The notes under the pieces were generated by a model. The model had not been told where the DNA came from, searched no databases, and saw only the letters and a program-made list of their open reading frames with translations. Source: Paenibacillus doosanensis (GTDB taxonomy: Bacteria > Bacillota > Bacilli > Paenibacillales > NBRC-103111). From it: a DNA stretch of 64,000 bases. Every line of letters begins with the position of its first letter. The first letter of the stretch is position 1. Positions 10,258 to 19,139 of this stretch are shown one piece after another. A program made the translations under genes and the position numbers. The stretch lies in assembly GCF_025060755.1 (NCBI RefSeq), contig NZ_JANYUY010000009.1, positions 86,040-150,039 on the forward strand, in the 5' to 3' direction.

Positions 10258-13200
10258 CTACAGCGATAAGCGGACGGTTATGATCTCAAAGGGCTTGAAG
10301 CGAAGGCGAACCTTCCCGTCATCCGATACCGCAAGCTCTCGCTCGGGCTGCTCCAGCATATTCGTCCGGCGGGCGGAGCGGACCGGGAAGCCGAGCTGCA
10401 GCTCGCATTCCGTCAAGGTACGGTACGCCTCGTACATGCGGATGATGACGTCGCCGGAGCCGTCCTCGGTCGGTTTAACGGTATCGATCACGATATTGGC
10501 CCGATCCGCCGCGCAGAGCGAATGCGAACCGGCATCTCCCGGGCGGGCCGTCGCCGGACAGTTCAACTCGTAGGCGTGACGCACGACGCCGCTGTCCAGG
10601 AAGCTGCCGTTCCACGGATAGAACGCGTAAGCGAACTCGTGCTCTCCCAGATCGGCCTGCGGGTCCGGGGCCGTCGAAGCCCTTAGCAGCGTCAGGCTCA
10701 TCGTGCCGCCGAGAACGCTCATTCCGTACTTGCCGTCGTTCATTACGGCGCAGCCGCGGGCTTCTTCCGCCAGCGCCGCCCATTTGAAGTGGGAAACTTC
10801 GAACCGGTCCGCATCATGCGGCCTGGAACGATGAGTCGGCCGTTTCATATAACCGAACTGAGTTTCGAATATCGCCTCGCCGGCGTGAACGGTCGTAGGA
10901 AAATCGACCTTCAGCAGCTTATGTTTTTCCTGCCAATCGATCTTCGTACGGAACAGGATGATCCGGCTTCCTGCAGTCAGCACGATATGTTGGCGCAAAG
11001 TCGAGCGATGAAGCTTCCTTGTTATTTCTACTGTCGTTGTGAGCGGGCCGTCGGCCAGCTTGCGGATAACCGCAGGATCGTCCAGTCCGATTTCGCCCAG
11101 CTCATAGGTTCGGTCAATCTCCCAGGCGTCAAAGCGCGGCGGGGTATCTTTATACATGCGGAAATCGTTGCCGGGTCCGGCGGTCAGCTCCATGCCGCGC
11201 TCTTTGTCCCAGACGCTGATCATCCGGCCGTACTCGTCGAGCTCGATACGCAGCAGATCATGCTCAAGGATGCGCTCGCCGGTGCTGGGGGCGGCTAAGT
11301 CTTTCGTTTCGTCCTCCTTTTCCGCACGGGTGATCGTGACCCAGCCGCAAGGAGGAAGCTCCACGCGAGCCAGCCGATGGCCGTTGCTATCCTGCTGTGC
11401 CGCCAAGGTTTGGCCGTTCGCATCTGCGGCTCCGCTCCAGCCTTGGGGAAGCGGGATGACGGCACTGCGTGCCCAGGACAGCGAGTTAAAGACGGACAGC
11501 GCGGACTCGGACTCCGCCGCTTGCGGGACGGACAATGCGTCCTGGGCTTCGGCGGCAATGCTGCCGGAAGTCCGGATGACCCGGCCGAAATCCTGCTCGG
11601 CCTCCGCATGCACACGGGCGATGGAAGTTCCGGGCAGTATATCGTGGAACTGATTTAGCAGCAGCGTCTTCCACAGCGCATCCATCTGCTCAAGCGGATA
11701 ACGCCATTGGCGGAGAAGTACTGCCGCCGTCCCCCATAATTCGGCTTCGCGCAGGGCGAATTCGCCGCGCCGGTTGCCCTGCTTGGTCTTGGCCTGCGTC
11801 GTGTAGGTTCCGCGATGCGCCGGATAGTACAGCTCTCCGACATAGCGGGCGGAAGAGAAGCCCTGCCGCTCCAAATCTTTGAAATATTCGATAGGCGAAG
11901 TCAGCTTCACCTTCGGTACGCCCTCCAAATCGGCGCAGCGGCGCAAATATTCGAGCTCGTCACGGGTCGCCCCGCCGCCGCCGTCCCCATAGCCGAATTG
12001 GGCGAGGCGGGAGTTGATGCCGTCCTTCTGCACCCGCTGATTCCAGTTGTCGATGAGGACCGACGGCTTTGTCTCCAGATGGTAGTCCATAAAATGTACC
12101 AATACCTCCGAACCGTCTATGCCTTCCCACAAAAACGTATTGTACGGGAACGGATCGGCAAAATTGTTATAAGTTTGTCCCATTTTGACGGAAGCAAAAT
12201 AACGAATGCCGCAGCCTTTCATAATTTGCGGCAGCGAGCCGGAGTAGCCGAACACATCCGGCATCCACAGCATCTCATTGTCGACTCCGAATTGCTCGCG
12301 GAAAAAACGCTTGCCGTGGATAAATTGCCGAATCAGACTTTCACCGGAAGTCAAATTCGTATCGGCTTCCAGCCACATCCCGCCTTCCGGTATTAGCTGA
12401 CCGCGCCGAACCGCCTGAACTAGGCGTTCATACAGTTCGGGATACAGATGCTGCACGATTTGATACAGATAAGGCTGGCTCTGCGTATAAATATATTCCG
12501 GATATTCCTCCATAAGTGCAAGTTGGTTGGAGATCGTTCTTGCGATCTTGCGTTTGGTTTCCTCAATCGGCCACAGCCAGGCTACATCCAGATGGGATTG
12601 GCCCATCATGTACAAGGTCGGCGTCGTCGAACCGTTCGTACAGGCAAGCAGCGGCTTGAGCGCCGGATGCTCGCGGCGAATGTCGGCCATGAGCTCCGCT
12701 TCGTCGGCATCCAGGTCAATGACGGCGGCTATGCGGGCCAGTGCCCGGTCGATCTCGGCCGCACGGAGCGAATGTTCGTCCACGCTGCAGCGAATTTGAT
12801 ACAGAGTGTCCACGTCGATCAGAAATTGATACAGATCCTCGCGCCAAATGCCGATACCGGAGCTGCCCATAACCGGGCGAGCCTCTTGATGACCCGCATA
12901 CCCTTCGACGTAAATTTCATAGGCTTCGCCTTCGTTAGCCTCTCGCGACAGCGTAATATAAAAATGCCGCTTGTCGATGGAACCGGCAATGACACCGTTT
13001 ACATAAACGGTGCATTCCGCTCCTATATTCAGATTCAGCATAAGACGCTGGCCCTCGGCGGCTTGCGGGGCGGCAACGGTTGTCCGAAACCAGTAATAAC
13101 CCCATTTCTCCCCCCATGAGTCGCCTTGTACGACGTCTCGGTAAGCATCCGGCGGATAAGCCTTCGCCTCGTCTATAGTCATGCAGCCTTTCGCCGGAAA

Positions 13201-13299
13201 GCCGCGGAAGCTAACTTCCCCCAATTGCCGGTACGAAACCGCATCGCGGGCTTTCATCCAATTCTCCACCTTCAAATTCCACTCTCTTTTTAAGGCCAC
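10258..13299 (-). CDS. Alpha-mannosidase, glycoside hydrolase family 38
   Basis: A 1013-residue intracellular retaining GH38 enzyme that releases mannose from alpha-mannosides. The zinc-binding GQSHLDVAWLWP block is at residues 233-244 (H236, D238), and the likely nucleophile is D348 in MLWMPDVFGYSG. An N-terminal beta-sandwich-like region (about 1-225) and the long C-terminal region match full-length family members. There is no signal peptide. The start is GTG at 13299, preceded by AGGAGGAAC at ideal spacing. It lies downstream of a GntR/LacI-type regulator with a palindromic operator between them, so induction by a mannose-containing ligand is likely. Confidence 0.92.
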   Translation of the reverse strand: MALKREWNLKVENWMKARDAVSYRQLGEVSFRGFPAKGCMTIDEAKAYPPDAYRDVVQGDSWGEKWGYYWFRTTVAAPQAAEGQRLMLNLNIGAECTVYVNGVIAGSIDKRHFYITLSREANEGEAYEIYVEGYAGHQEARPVMGSSGIGIWREDLYQFLIDVDTLYQIRCSVDEHSLRAAEIDRALARIAAVIDLDADEAELMADIRREHPALKPLLACTNGSTTPTLYMMGQSHLDVAWLWPIEETKRKIARTISNQLALMEEYPEYIYTQSQPYLYQIVQHLYPELYERLVQAVRRGQLIPEGGMWLEADTNLTSGESLIRQFIHGKRFFREQFGVDNEMLWMPDVFGYSGSLPQIMKGCGIRYFASVKMGQTYNNFADPFPYNTFLWEGIDGSEVLVHFMDYHLETKPSVLIDNWNQRVQKDGINSRLAQFGYGDGGGGATRDELEYLRRCADLEGVPKVKLTSPIEYFKDLERQGFSSARYVGELYYPAHRGTYTTQAKTKQGNRRGEFALREAELWGTAAVLLRQWRYPLEQMDALWKTLLLNQFHDILPGTSIARVHAEAEQDFGRVIRTSGSIAAEAQDALSVPQAAESESALSVFNSLSWARSAVIPLPQGWSGAADANGQTLAAQQDSNGHRLARVELPPCGWVTITRAEKEDETKDLAAPSTGERILEHDLLRIELDEYGRMISVWDKERGMELTAGPGNDFRMYKDTPPRFDAWEIDRTYELGEIGLDDPAVIRKLADGPLTTTVEITRKLHRSTLRQHIVLTAGSRIILFRTKIDWQEKHKLLKVDFPTTVHAGEAIFETQFGYMKRPTHRSRPHDADRFEVSHFKWAALAEEARGCAVMNDGKYGMSVLGGTMSLTLLRASTAPDPQADLGEHEFAYAFYPWNGSFLDSGVVRHAYELNCPATARPGDAGSHSLCAADRANIVIDTVKPTEDGSGDVIIRMYEAYRTLTECELQLGFPVRSARRTNMLEQPERELAVSDDGKVRLRFKPFEIITVRLSL

Positions 13300-13329
13300 A
13301 ATAGTTCCTCCTAGCGGTTATTTTGTTAG

Positions 13330-13355
13330 TTTGTATTATCTGTATTAATACAATA
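13330..13355. promoter_or_regulatory. Putative operator for the alpha-mannosidase
   Basis: The perfect palindrome TGTATTAATACA (13341-13352) sits inside TTGTATTATCTGTATTAATA, 40-50 bases ahead of the GTG start. A related sequence, TTGTATCAACTGTGTCAAA, lies at 14670-14688 before the regulator gene. The two agree at about 14 of 19 positions, as expected for one regulator binding both. Confidence 0.6.
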
Positions 13356-13450
13356 AAATACTCTGCAAACATTATAGAGGGGGAGAGAAGCGGTGTCAAT
13401 AACGATTTGGTTTCGGGCTTGCGGGAAGCGCGTCCGCTGTTTTATGCCGA

Positions 13451-13478
13451 AAGCGCAGGCTGCCGGCAACCTGCGCTT
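13451..13478. terminator. Hairpin between regulator and mannosidase genes
   Basis: AAGCGCAGG pairs with CCTGCGCTT across a short loop, just past the stop of the minus-strand regulator gene. The following minus-strand tail has few T bases, so it may only partly end transcription. Confidence 0.45.
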
Positions 13479-13496
13479 CTTATTCAAAATGCCGGT

Positions 13497-14609
13497 CTAC
13501 AAACTGTTCGCGGGTTTCACCGAGCTGCCTAAGTACAGTGAGGAGGAACAGGTGTGACCGATGACGGCGGGGCGTTCAATGCCCTGTATCATCTGCATGA
13601 GCTGTTTGGCGGCGGTACGACCCATGTCATAAAACGGCTGATTCATGCCGGTAAGATTCAGACGGAGACGGTAATTAATATTCGCCGCGTCGTAGGTGAC
13701 GACGGATATCTGCTCCGGTACGCGGTATCCGAGCTTCTCCAGGGAGATCAGAGCCGCTTCGGCGATCTGGTCGTTGGCGCAGAATACGGCGGTGAACTTC
13801 ATCTCCTTCATCTTCCGTTCGAAGGCGCTGCAGTACGCTTCGAATTCGAGTTTGAAATCTTCGTTTTCCGTAGGGATAAACACGTCAAGCCGTTCGGAGA
13901 ACTCGCAGCCGAGATCGGCATGCGCCTGCTGGAATCCGAGCCAGCGCTCGTTCATCGTCGTCAAATTCGAATTGCGCACGAATAGAATGTTTCGATGCCC
14001 ATGCTCGAACAGCAGCCGGGTCAGCTTATAGGAGCCGATCTGATTGTCGCTGGTTACGTAAGGAACATCCATATCGTAGGCGTACCGGTCCAAAAACACG
14101 GTTTGAATGCCGTTATCGGACAGCATGCGCACCAGCTGCGCATTTTTATTCGGCCGGCCGTGCTCGACAATCGGGCACATGATAAGCCCGTCGACCTTTT
14201 TGGCGACCAGTCCCTTCACCATCGATTCGAGCTTGGCGGAGCTGCCCTCGTCGCTGGAGGAAAGCAGGCTGTATCCGTACTGGTGCACTTCGTCGTCAAT
14301 GCCGCGCAAGGCGCTCGCCCAAACAGGATTTTCGATACCGACGACGAACGCGGCGATTAAGCCGGAACGGACTGACGAAGACGGCGGAGCGGCCTCCGGC
14401 ATGCCTCCCGCGAATGTGCCGCGTCGGCTGTCCCGGGTGAGCAGTCCTTCCTGAGCCAGCTCCTTGATCGCTTTCTCGACGGTGTTGACGCTGGTGCCGT
14501 AATGGGCGGCGAAATCTCGGCTGGACGGGAGCTTCTCCCCCGGCTGCCAAGAACCGCTGCGCACCCGGTTGCGAATGTCGGCTTTAATTCTCTCGTACGC
14601 GTATTTCAT
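13497..14609 (-). CDS. GntR-type HTH / LacI-type sensor transcription regulator
   Basis: A 370-residue repressor-like protein. Residues 1-70 form a GntR winged helix (PGEKLPSSRDFAAHYGTS, then VNTVEKAIKELAQEGLL). Residues from about 85 onward form a periplasmic-binding-protein-like sugar sensor (VFLDRYAYDMDVPYVTSDN and GHRNILFVRN). This mix is the AraR-type architecture of Firmicutes, usually binding a sugar. It is transcribed with, and just upstream of, the GH38 mannosidase. Related operator-like sequences precede both genes, suggesting local control and self-control. The ligand is inferred, not shown. Confidence 0.88.
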   Translation of the reverse strand: MKYAYERIKADIRNRVRSGSWQPGEKLPSSRDFAAHYGTSVNTVEKAIKELAQEGLLTRDSRRGTFAGGMPEAAPPSSSVRSGLIAAFVVGIENPVWASALRGIDDEVHQYGYSLLSSSDEGSSAKLESMVKGLVAKKVDGLIMCPIVEHGRPNKNAQLVRMLSDNGIQTVFLDRYAYDMDVPYVTSDNQIGSYKLTRLLFEHGHRNILFVRNSNLTTMNERWLGFQQAHADLGCEFSERLDVFIPTENEDFKLEFEAYCSAFERKMKEMKFTAVFCANDQIAEAALISLEKLGYRVPEQISVVTYDAANINYRLRLNLTGMNQPFYDMGRTAAKQLMQMIQGIERPAVIGHTCSSSLYLGSSVKPANSL

Positions 14610-14669
14610 TTTATATGCGGCGGCCCCTTTTTATCGTTAGCTTAGGTTATTTGAATCTATCGTACGAAA

Positions 14670-14688
14670 TTGTATCAACTGTGTCAAA
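14670..14688. promoter_or_regulatory. Putative operator upstream of the GntR/LacI-type regulator
   Basis: TTGTATCAACTGTGTCAAA lies 60 bases before the regulator start and resembles the palindromic site ahead of the mannosidase (13330-13355). It points to self-regulation. It also lies in the shared upstream region of the divergent sensor kinase gene at 14799. Confidence 0.45.
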
Positions 14689-14798
14689 TTAATGATTCGG
14701 TTAGAGAAATATTTATTTCATTTTAACGCTGTCTTAATCCATAAATGGATAATTAAGGATATGGTTTTAAAGTTTATAGCAGCGGATGTGATGAAGGG

Positions 14799-16310
14799 AT
14801 GACGTTCCGTTTTCGATTAACTTTAGTATACGCCAGGATTGTAACGCTTTCCTTGCTGTTGTTGGCGCTTGGGCTCTATGGGGCTTTGCGGTGGTACCTG
14901 TACGACGAGATGAATCAAACTCTCCGGAAGGGGCTGGAATCGGTTCAGCATCACGCCGAATGCAGCGCTGTATATTCAGCTTCGGGCTGGAACGGTGTCG
15001 TGCAGTTGGACGATGCAGCCATCTCTCCCGATCTTTATGTTCAATGGATCGACGTCACGAACGGAACGAGAGTTCAATCCGCTAATGTAAAAACAACTCT
15101 GTTGCCTTACTCGATCCGATCGCTGAATCAAGAGAAAGAAGGATATTTTCACCTTGATACGGTTGACGGAACATCCTTCTATATTTATAGCAAGCCGTTA
15201 TGGCGCAGCGGGAGCCTCGTCGCCGTACTGCAGATCGCCCGCGATGCGGAGCTTATTAGCGGGCTGCTTACTATCACCCGGCGGGTGCTGTTCGCGCTGA
15301 TTACGATCATTACGGCTTTGGCTTTCTGCGCGTGCTGGATGGCCTCCGGAGAAGCGCTCAAGCCGCTCAGGGAGCTGATCTCAGCGATGAGAACGGCTCG
15401 TCGTAACGGGAAAGCGAACATAGCGCTTCGCTACAACGGTCCCCGCGACGAAATTCGCACATTGTACGAGCTGACGGCCGGACTGATGGACCGGCTGGAA
15501 GGAGCCGCCGGCAAACTGGCTCGCGCCTCTTCCGGTCAAAAGCGGCTGATCGCGGACGCATCGCATGAGCTGCGTACGCCGCTTACGTCCATCCGCGGAA
15601 ATTCCGAGCTGCTGCGCAAGATGTGGACATCGCTCTCCGGGCAGCCCGAACGGCCGCTTGAAGCCGAGACGTGGACGCTTTCTTTGGAGGCGCTGGATGA
15701 TATTACGGAGCAAACGGGTAAAATGTCCGCCCTCGTTAGCGACATGCTGTCTTTGGCGAGAGCGGATGCGGACACAGGCGCGCAGGAGAACCGTCAGGTC
15801 ATTCCGTTAAAACCGATCGTCGATCGCGTTGACATGCAATTTCAATATGGCTGCAGCCAGGTAGAGTGGAGGACCTTTGGGCTCGATACCCTGGAATCCG
15901 TCTACGTTCTCGGCCATTCGGACGATTTGCAGCAACTGCTGACGATTCTGGTGAAAAATGGTTTTCAATTTACGGCAGAGGGCTGGGTACAACTGAGCGC
16001 AGAGAGAACGGAAGACGAAATAGTCATCTCGGTTCAAGATACGGGCATCGGAATGGATGCCGAGCAGCAAGCGCAGCTGTTCGAACCGTTTTATCGAGCC
16101 GATGCGTCGAGAGGGATCACCGCGGGAAGCGGGCTCGGATTGGCGCTGGCCAAACGGATTGCCGAGGCGCATCAAGGCGAGCTGTACTGCTCGAGTTTTC
16201 CGGGAGCGGGTTCGGTTTTCACGTTCAGGATGCCAATCTGCGTTACAACGAGAAAGAAGCGGGGGCGGCAGGAATGCGCTAGCCCGATCTCGAATTATAA
16301 AGAGTTATGA
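14799..16310 (+). CDS. Membrane sensor histidine kinase, orphan
   Basis: A 503-residue two-component sensor. Membrane helices lie near residues 8-28 and 163-185 and flank a short extracytoplasmic sensor region. A HAMP-like linker follows, then a HisKA box with phosphoacceptor H256 in ASHELRTPLTS, then an ATPase with DTGIGMD and GSGLGLALAKRIAEAH. Kinases of this OmpR-partner type are usually encoded next to a response regulator. None is adjacent here: upstream is an unrelated regulator and downstream a broken VOC gene. The start is weakly defined because GAAGGG nearly touches ATG 14799. Confidence 0.88.
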   Translation: MTFRFRLTLVYARIVTLSLLLLALGLYGALRWYLYDEMNQTLRKGLESVQHHAECSAVYSASGWNGVVQLDDAAISPDLYVQWIDVTNGTRVQSANVKTTLLPYSIRSLNQEKEGYFHLDTVDGTSFYIYSKPLWRSGSLVAVLQIARDAELISGLLTITRRVLFALITIITALAFCACWMASGEALKPLRELISAMRTARRNGKANIALRYNGPRDEIRTLYELTAGLMDRLEGAAGKLARASSGQKRLIADASHELRTPLTSIRGNSELLRKMWTSLSGQPERPLEAETWTLSLEALDDITEQTGKMSALVSDMLSLARADADTGAQENRQVIPLKPIVDRVDMQFQYGCSQVEWRTFGLDTLESVYVLGHSDDLQQLLTILVKNGFQFTAEGWVQLSAERTEDEIVISVQDTGIGMDAEQQAQLFEPFYRADASRGITAGSGLGLALAKRIAEAHQGELYCSSFPGAGSVFTFRMPICVTTRKKRGRQECASPISNYKEL

Positions 16311-16323
16311 GTGAAGGAGCGTG

Positions 16324-16589
16324 ATGGCTGTGATTCGCGGCATTTATGAAACGCATTTGCAAGTTTCCGAATCGCCTCGAAGCCCGTGTTCGGCAGAGAC
16401 GGTTCGGAACCGATCGTTCATGCGTCGGACCCCGCTGCATCGATTTATTTCGACGATCCCGACGGCAACGAGCTGGAATTTTATGCCAGAATCCCGGGGG
16501 AGCCGAGACGGTTGTCCGCGACGGCGCTATTAAGCGAATGGACGAGCGCACGAAATCATGAAGAGAGCGGCGAGCAGAAACCCAAGTGA
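16324..16589 (+). pseudogene. Decayed VOC/glyoxalase-family gene with internal deletion
   Basis: The first 17 codons (MAVIRGIYETHLQVSES) read as the start of a VOC-superfamily protein. After about 16375 a different frame carries the C-terminal half: KPVFGRDGSEPIVH, then AASIYFDDPDGNELEFYARI, the usual metal-binding and substrate strand. Roughly 90-100 middle residues of a normal ~145-residue protein are missing and the two parts are out of frame. A good RBS (GAAGGAGCGTG) remains. The deletion looks recent because the ends are well preserved. Confidence 0.75.
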
Positions 16590-16634
16590 TCGTTTTTCAC
16601 CGCGCTTTAAGTAATTATAAGAGGGGAGCACAGG

Positions 16635-16886
16635 ATGGCAAAATCAAAAGTACCTAAAAGGCCGACGCGGGATGAATTTGTATTAGAGGAGCTGGGAAAT
16701 CAACTGACCGAAGCTTTTTATGAAAAATCGGAAATCGTATTGACCGTATGGGGATGGGAAGAAGCCGTCCGCGGCCAAATCGATAAAATGGACCCCCGAA
16801 CGGGCAAAGTACATATTGAACAAGCCGACGGGATAGTGAAAGTACCGTTTATGGACATTATGAGCGTTGATTATCCAAGAGACTAA
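16635..16886 (+). CDS. YolD-like protein
   Basis: An 83-residue soluble protein resembling the YolD-like family, whose members often accompany Y-family DNA polymerases in Bacillus. The family pattern is seen in LTVWGWEEAVRGQIDKMDP and IVKVPFMDIMSVD. RBS GAGGGGAGCACAGG precedes ATG 16635. No UvrX-like polymerase gene is nearby, so the function is unclear. A terminator follows at once. Confidence 0.75.
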   Translation: MAKSKVPKRPTRDEFVLEELGNQLTEAFYEKSEIVLTVWGWEEAVRGQIDKMDPRTGKVHIEQADGIVKVPFMDIMSVDYPRD

Positions 16887-16894
16887 ACGAATTG

Positions 16895-16949
16895 AAAAAG
16901 GGCCGCTTCTGATTAACCTTTAAAAAGGTTGAACTCCAGGCTCTTTTTC
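16895..16949 (+). terminator. Terminator after the YolD-like gene
   Basis: An outer stem pairs AAAAAGGGCC with GGCTCTTTTT, and an inner stem pairs AACCTTT with AAAGGTT. T bases follow. The 235 bases from here to 17184 show no gene. Confidence 0.7.
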
Positions 16950-17184
16950 ATCAATTTACTTTAATAGTGCGAAGCGTTACAACGATAAAAACATGCTGAA
17001 GCTCAAAATTTTCATAGCTTGCCGGAAGCTGTCGTCGTGCGGGAGCTTCCCTCCGAAATGCTTCGTTCTATTCGGGCAGTCGTTCTTTTGATAGAATGAA
17101 GACGTGCTTCTTCCCGGCAAAAAGGGAGCAAGCGCAGCGGCCAGCAACAAACAACCACAGAACGGATGACGGAGGTAGGCAAGG

Positions 17185-18729
17185 ATGCAAAGAGAAGAAG
17201 AACTGCGAGAGAAAAAAAGAAGCGATCTTCATTTGAGCCAACTGGCCTCGGTAGGGCAAATCGCCGCAGGCATTGCGCATGAGGTCAAAAACCCGTTAAC
17301 GGCGGTCAAGGGCTTCCTGCAATTATTAAAAGAACGCAACGAAAAGCAATATATCGAAATTGCCCAGGCAGAGCTGGAGAATGCGATCGGCATTTTGCAA
17401 AATCTGCTCCATGTCTCCAAGCCGGATTTGGACGACGAGCCATTCGAGACGATCGATCTGACCGCAGAACTGGAATCGCTGATGCAGCTGTTCCAGGATC
17501 AGTTTTACCGGGTTCAGGTGTTGACCGATCTCAACAACCCCGGCAGCTACATTTTTGCTAAAAAAAACCAATTGAAAAAAGTGTTTTTCAATTTGCTGAA
17601 AAACGCCTTCGAAGCGATTCCCGGCGAGGGGGCGATTTCGATCGGACATAGAGCGACGGAAGAGAAGATCATTGTTTACATAAAAGACAGCGGAACCGGA
17701 ATTCCGGAGAAGCAGCTGGAGTTATTGGGAACGCCTTTTTTTACGACGAAGGAAAATGGGTCGGGCATGGGGCTGGCTCTGGTATTCTCCGTCATTTATC
17801 AGCATAACGGCGAAATCGAGGTCGAGAGCGAAGAAAATATCGGCACGACCTTCACGATTACCTTCCCGAGGGCGACAGGAAGCATGAAGAGAAAAGAGGT
17901 AGTCCAATTGGAACTGGAACAGGCAGCTACATTGAAGGAATATCTTACGGTCAACCGGGAAAAGTTTGAACAACGCCTATTGATGGAAGCCGTCAATGTA
18001 AGGGATAAAATCGATGAGATTATGGAGATCGGCAATATCAATTTATTGGATAACGCTCATAAGCTGGTGCTTTATATCGTGGAAAACAAGCAGCATGAGG
18101 TCATCTCTTTTGCGAAGCTGGAGGGCATGACCTGGGCCAAGCATTCTTTGACGCTGGCTTTCAAATTGGAGTGGATTCAGGCGGTGCGGCGAGTGCTGTG
18201 GGATTTTCTGTACAATTTCGACCGGACGAATCATTATCTCGCCGAGAGAGAGCAGTTCTACAATCAGGAAAAACAGATTAACGAGCTGATGGATTTGTTC
18301 CATACCCATTTGTTCCTCAGCTATTCCCAGTTGAAGGACGATCTTATTCGTGCGCAGCGGGAAATGGTGGAGGATTTGTCCGTGCCGATTATTCCGCTCA
18401 CCAAATCGACTTCGATCCTGCCTCTAATAGGCCAAGTCGATGCAACCCGGGCCGAGATTATTGAAGAAAAAGTGTTTTTGCAGATCGGCCAGCATCCTAT
18501 CGACACGCTGATCATCGATTTGTCCGGCGTTGTCAGCATGGAGGCCGCCGTTATCGCACAAATTCTGGGCGTCATTCAAGGCATTAAAATGATGGGTTGT
18601 CAGACGGTCATCACCGGTTTAAGGCCGGAAATTGTAAAATTAATGATCCGCTCGAATTTATCCTTCGAAAGCAGCGCGATCACGAAAGGAACGCTGCAGC
18701 AGGCGATCGAGGATTATTTTGCAAGATAA
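17185..18729 (+). CDS. Soluble histidine kinase fused to a stressosome-type STAS domain
   Basis: A 514-residue cytosolic protein with no membrane segment. Residues 10-75 carry a HisKA box (H32 in IAAGIAHEVKNPLTAV). Residues 120-232 are an ATPase of the sporulation-kinase type (NLLKNAFEAIP, DSGTGIP, NGSGMGLALV). Residues 250-390 form a helical region like the N-terminal part of RsbR proteins. Residues 400-510 are an RsbR-like STAS domain (LPLIGQVDATRAEII, TLIIDLSGVVSMEAAVIA, VITGLRPEIVKLM). In remembered RsbRA the phosphorylated threonines are in the VVDT and IAQT segments; here those positions read MEA and VKL, so neither is kept. RBS GGAGGTAGG supports ATG 17185. Confidence 0.85.
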   Translation: MQREEELREKKRSDLHLSQLASVGQIAAGIAHEVKNPLTAVKGFLQLLKERNEKQYIEIAQAELENAIGILQNLLHVSKPDLDDEPFETIDLTAELESLMQLFQDQFYRVQVLTDLNNPGSYIFAKKNQLKKVFFNLLKNAFEAIPGEGAISIGHRATEEKIIVYIKDSGTGIPEKQLELLGTPFFTTKENGSGMGLALVFSVIYQHNGEIEVESEENIGTTFTITFPRATGSMKRKEVVQLELEQAATLKEYLTVNREKFEQRLLMEAVNVRDKIDEIMEIGNINLLDNAHKLVLYIVENKQHEVISFAKLEGMTWAKHSLTLAFKLEWIQAVRRVLWDFLYNFDRTNHYLAEREQFYNQEKQINELMDLFHTHLFLSYSQLKDDLIRAQREMVEDLSVPIIPLTKSTSILPLIGQVDATRAEIIEEKVFLQIGQHPIDTLIIDLSGVVSMEAAVIAQILGVIQGIKMMGCQTVITGLRPEIVKLMIRSNLSFESSAITKGTLQQAIEDYFAR

Positions 18730-18749
18730 CCGATTGGCCGGTTTTTCGG

Positions 18750-18782
18750 GCCCATAGACGCATGCGATCTATGGGCTTTTGT
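18750..18782 (+). terminator. Terminator after the kinase-STAS gene
   Basis: GCCCATAGA pairs with TCTATGGGC across a 9-base loop, followed by TTTTGTG. Repeat R1 copy 2 begins at its end. Confidence 0.85.
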
Positions 18783-18783
18783 G

Positions 18784-18963
18784 CTTGTTTAGGAAATGAT
18801 GCGCAGCCATATCCTGTGGATATCCGGGGGCTCCTCCGAAAGTAAAGTCTACCCTACCCATAGAACGATCCCGGAGGAAGGGTTAGACGCCGATCCCGCT
18901 TAGGCTGGATGCGGACGGAATAAGCTTCAGAGCATCACGTCACTTTTGGGGGATTTGTTCTGC
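18784..18963 (+). repeat. Dispersed repeat R1, copy 2
   Basis: The second copy of the element at 5588-5762, in the same orientation and also starting at the end of a terminator. It differs by about ten substitutions and one 5-base insertion (ACCCTACCCAT against ACCCAC). One change, A to C in ATCCCGC, breaks a pair in the small stem seen in copy 1, so no compensating change is visible there. Confidence 0.85.
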
Positions 18964-19084
18964 TTAAGGGATATGATATCCATTGAAAGACGGCGGGCTG
19001 GCGCCAATTGCCGTGCTCGTGAACGAGCATTACGGATGAAGGGCGACTGACGTCTTTTTTTCGTGATTCCAACGCTTACGGCTG

Positions 19085-19093
19085 TGTTATAAT
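19085..19093 (+). promoter_or_regulatory. Extended -10 promoter for the AraC-type regulator
   Basis: TGTTATAAT matches an extended -10 (TG-n-TATAAT) 47 bases before the ATG at 19140. No clear -35 is present, as is common for extended -10 promoters. An upstream hairpin (TGCTCGT with ACGAGCA) near 19012-19030 has no assigned role. Confidence 0.6.
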
Positions 19094-19139
19094 AGGGAGG
19101 CCAATAGACCAACAGACCAAAGACATAGGGGGGTCTTGC

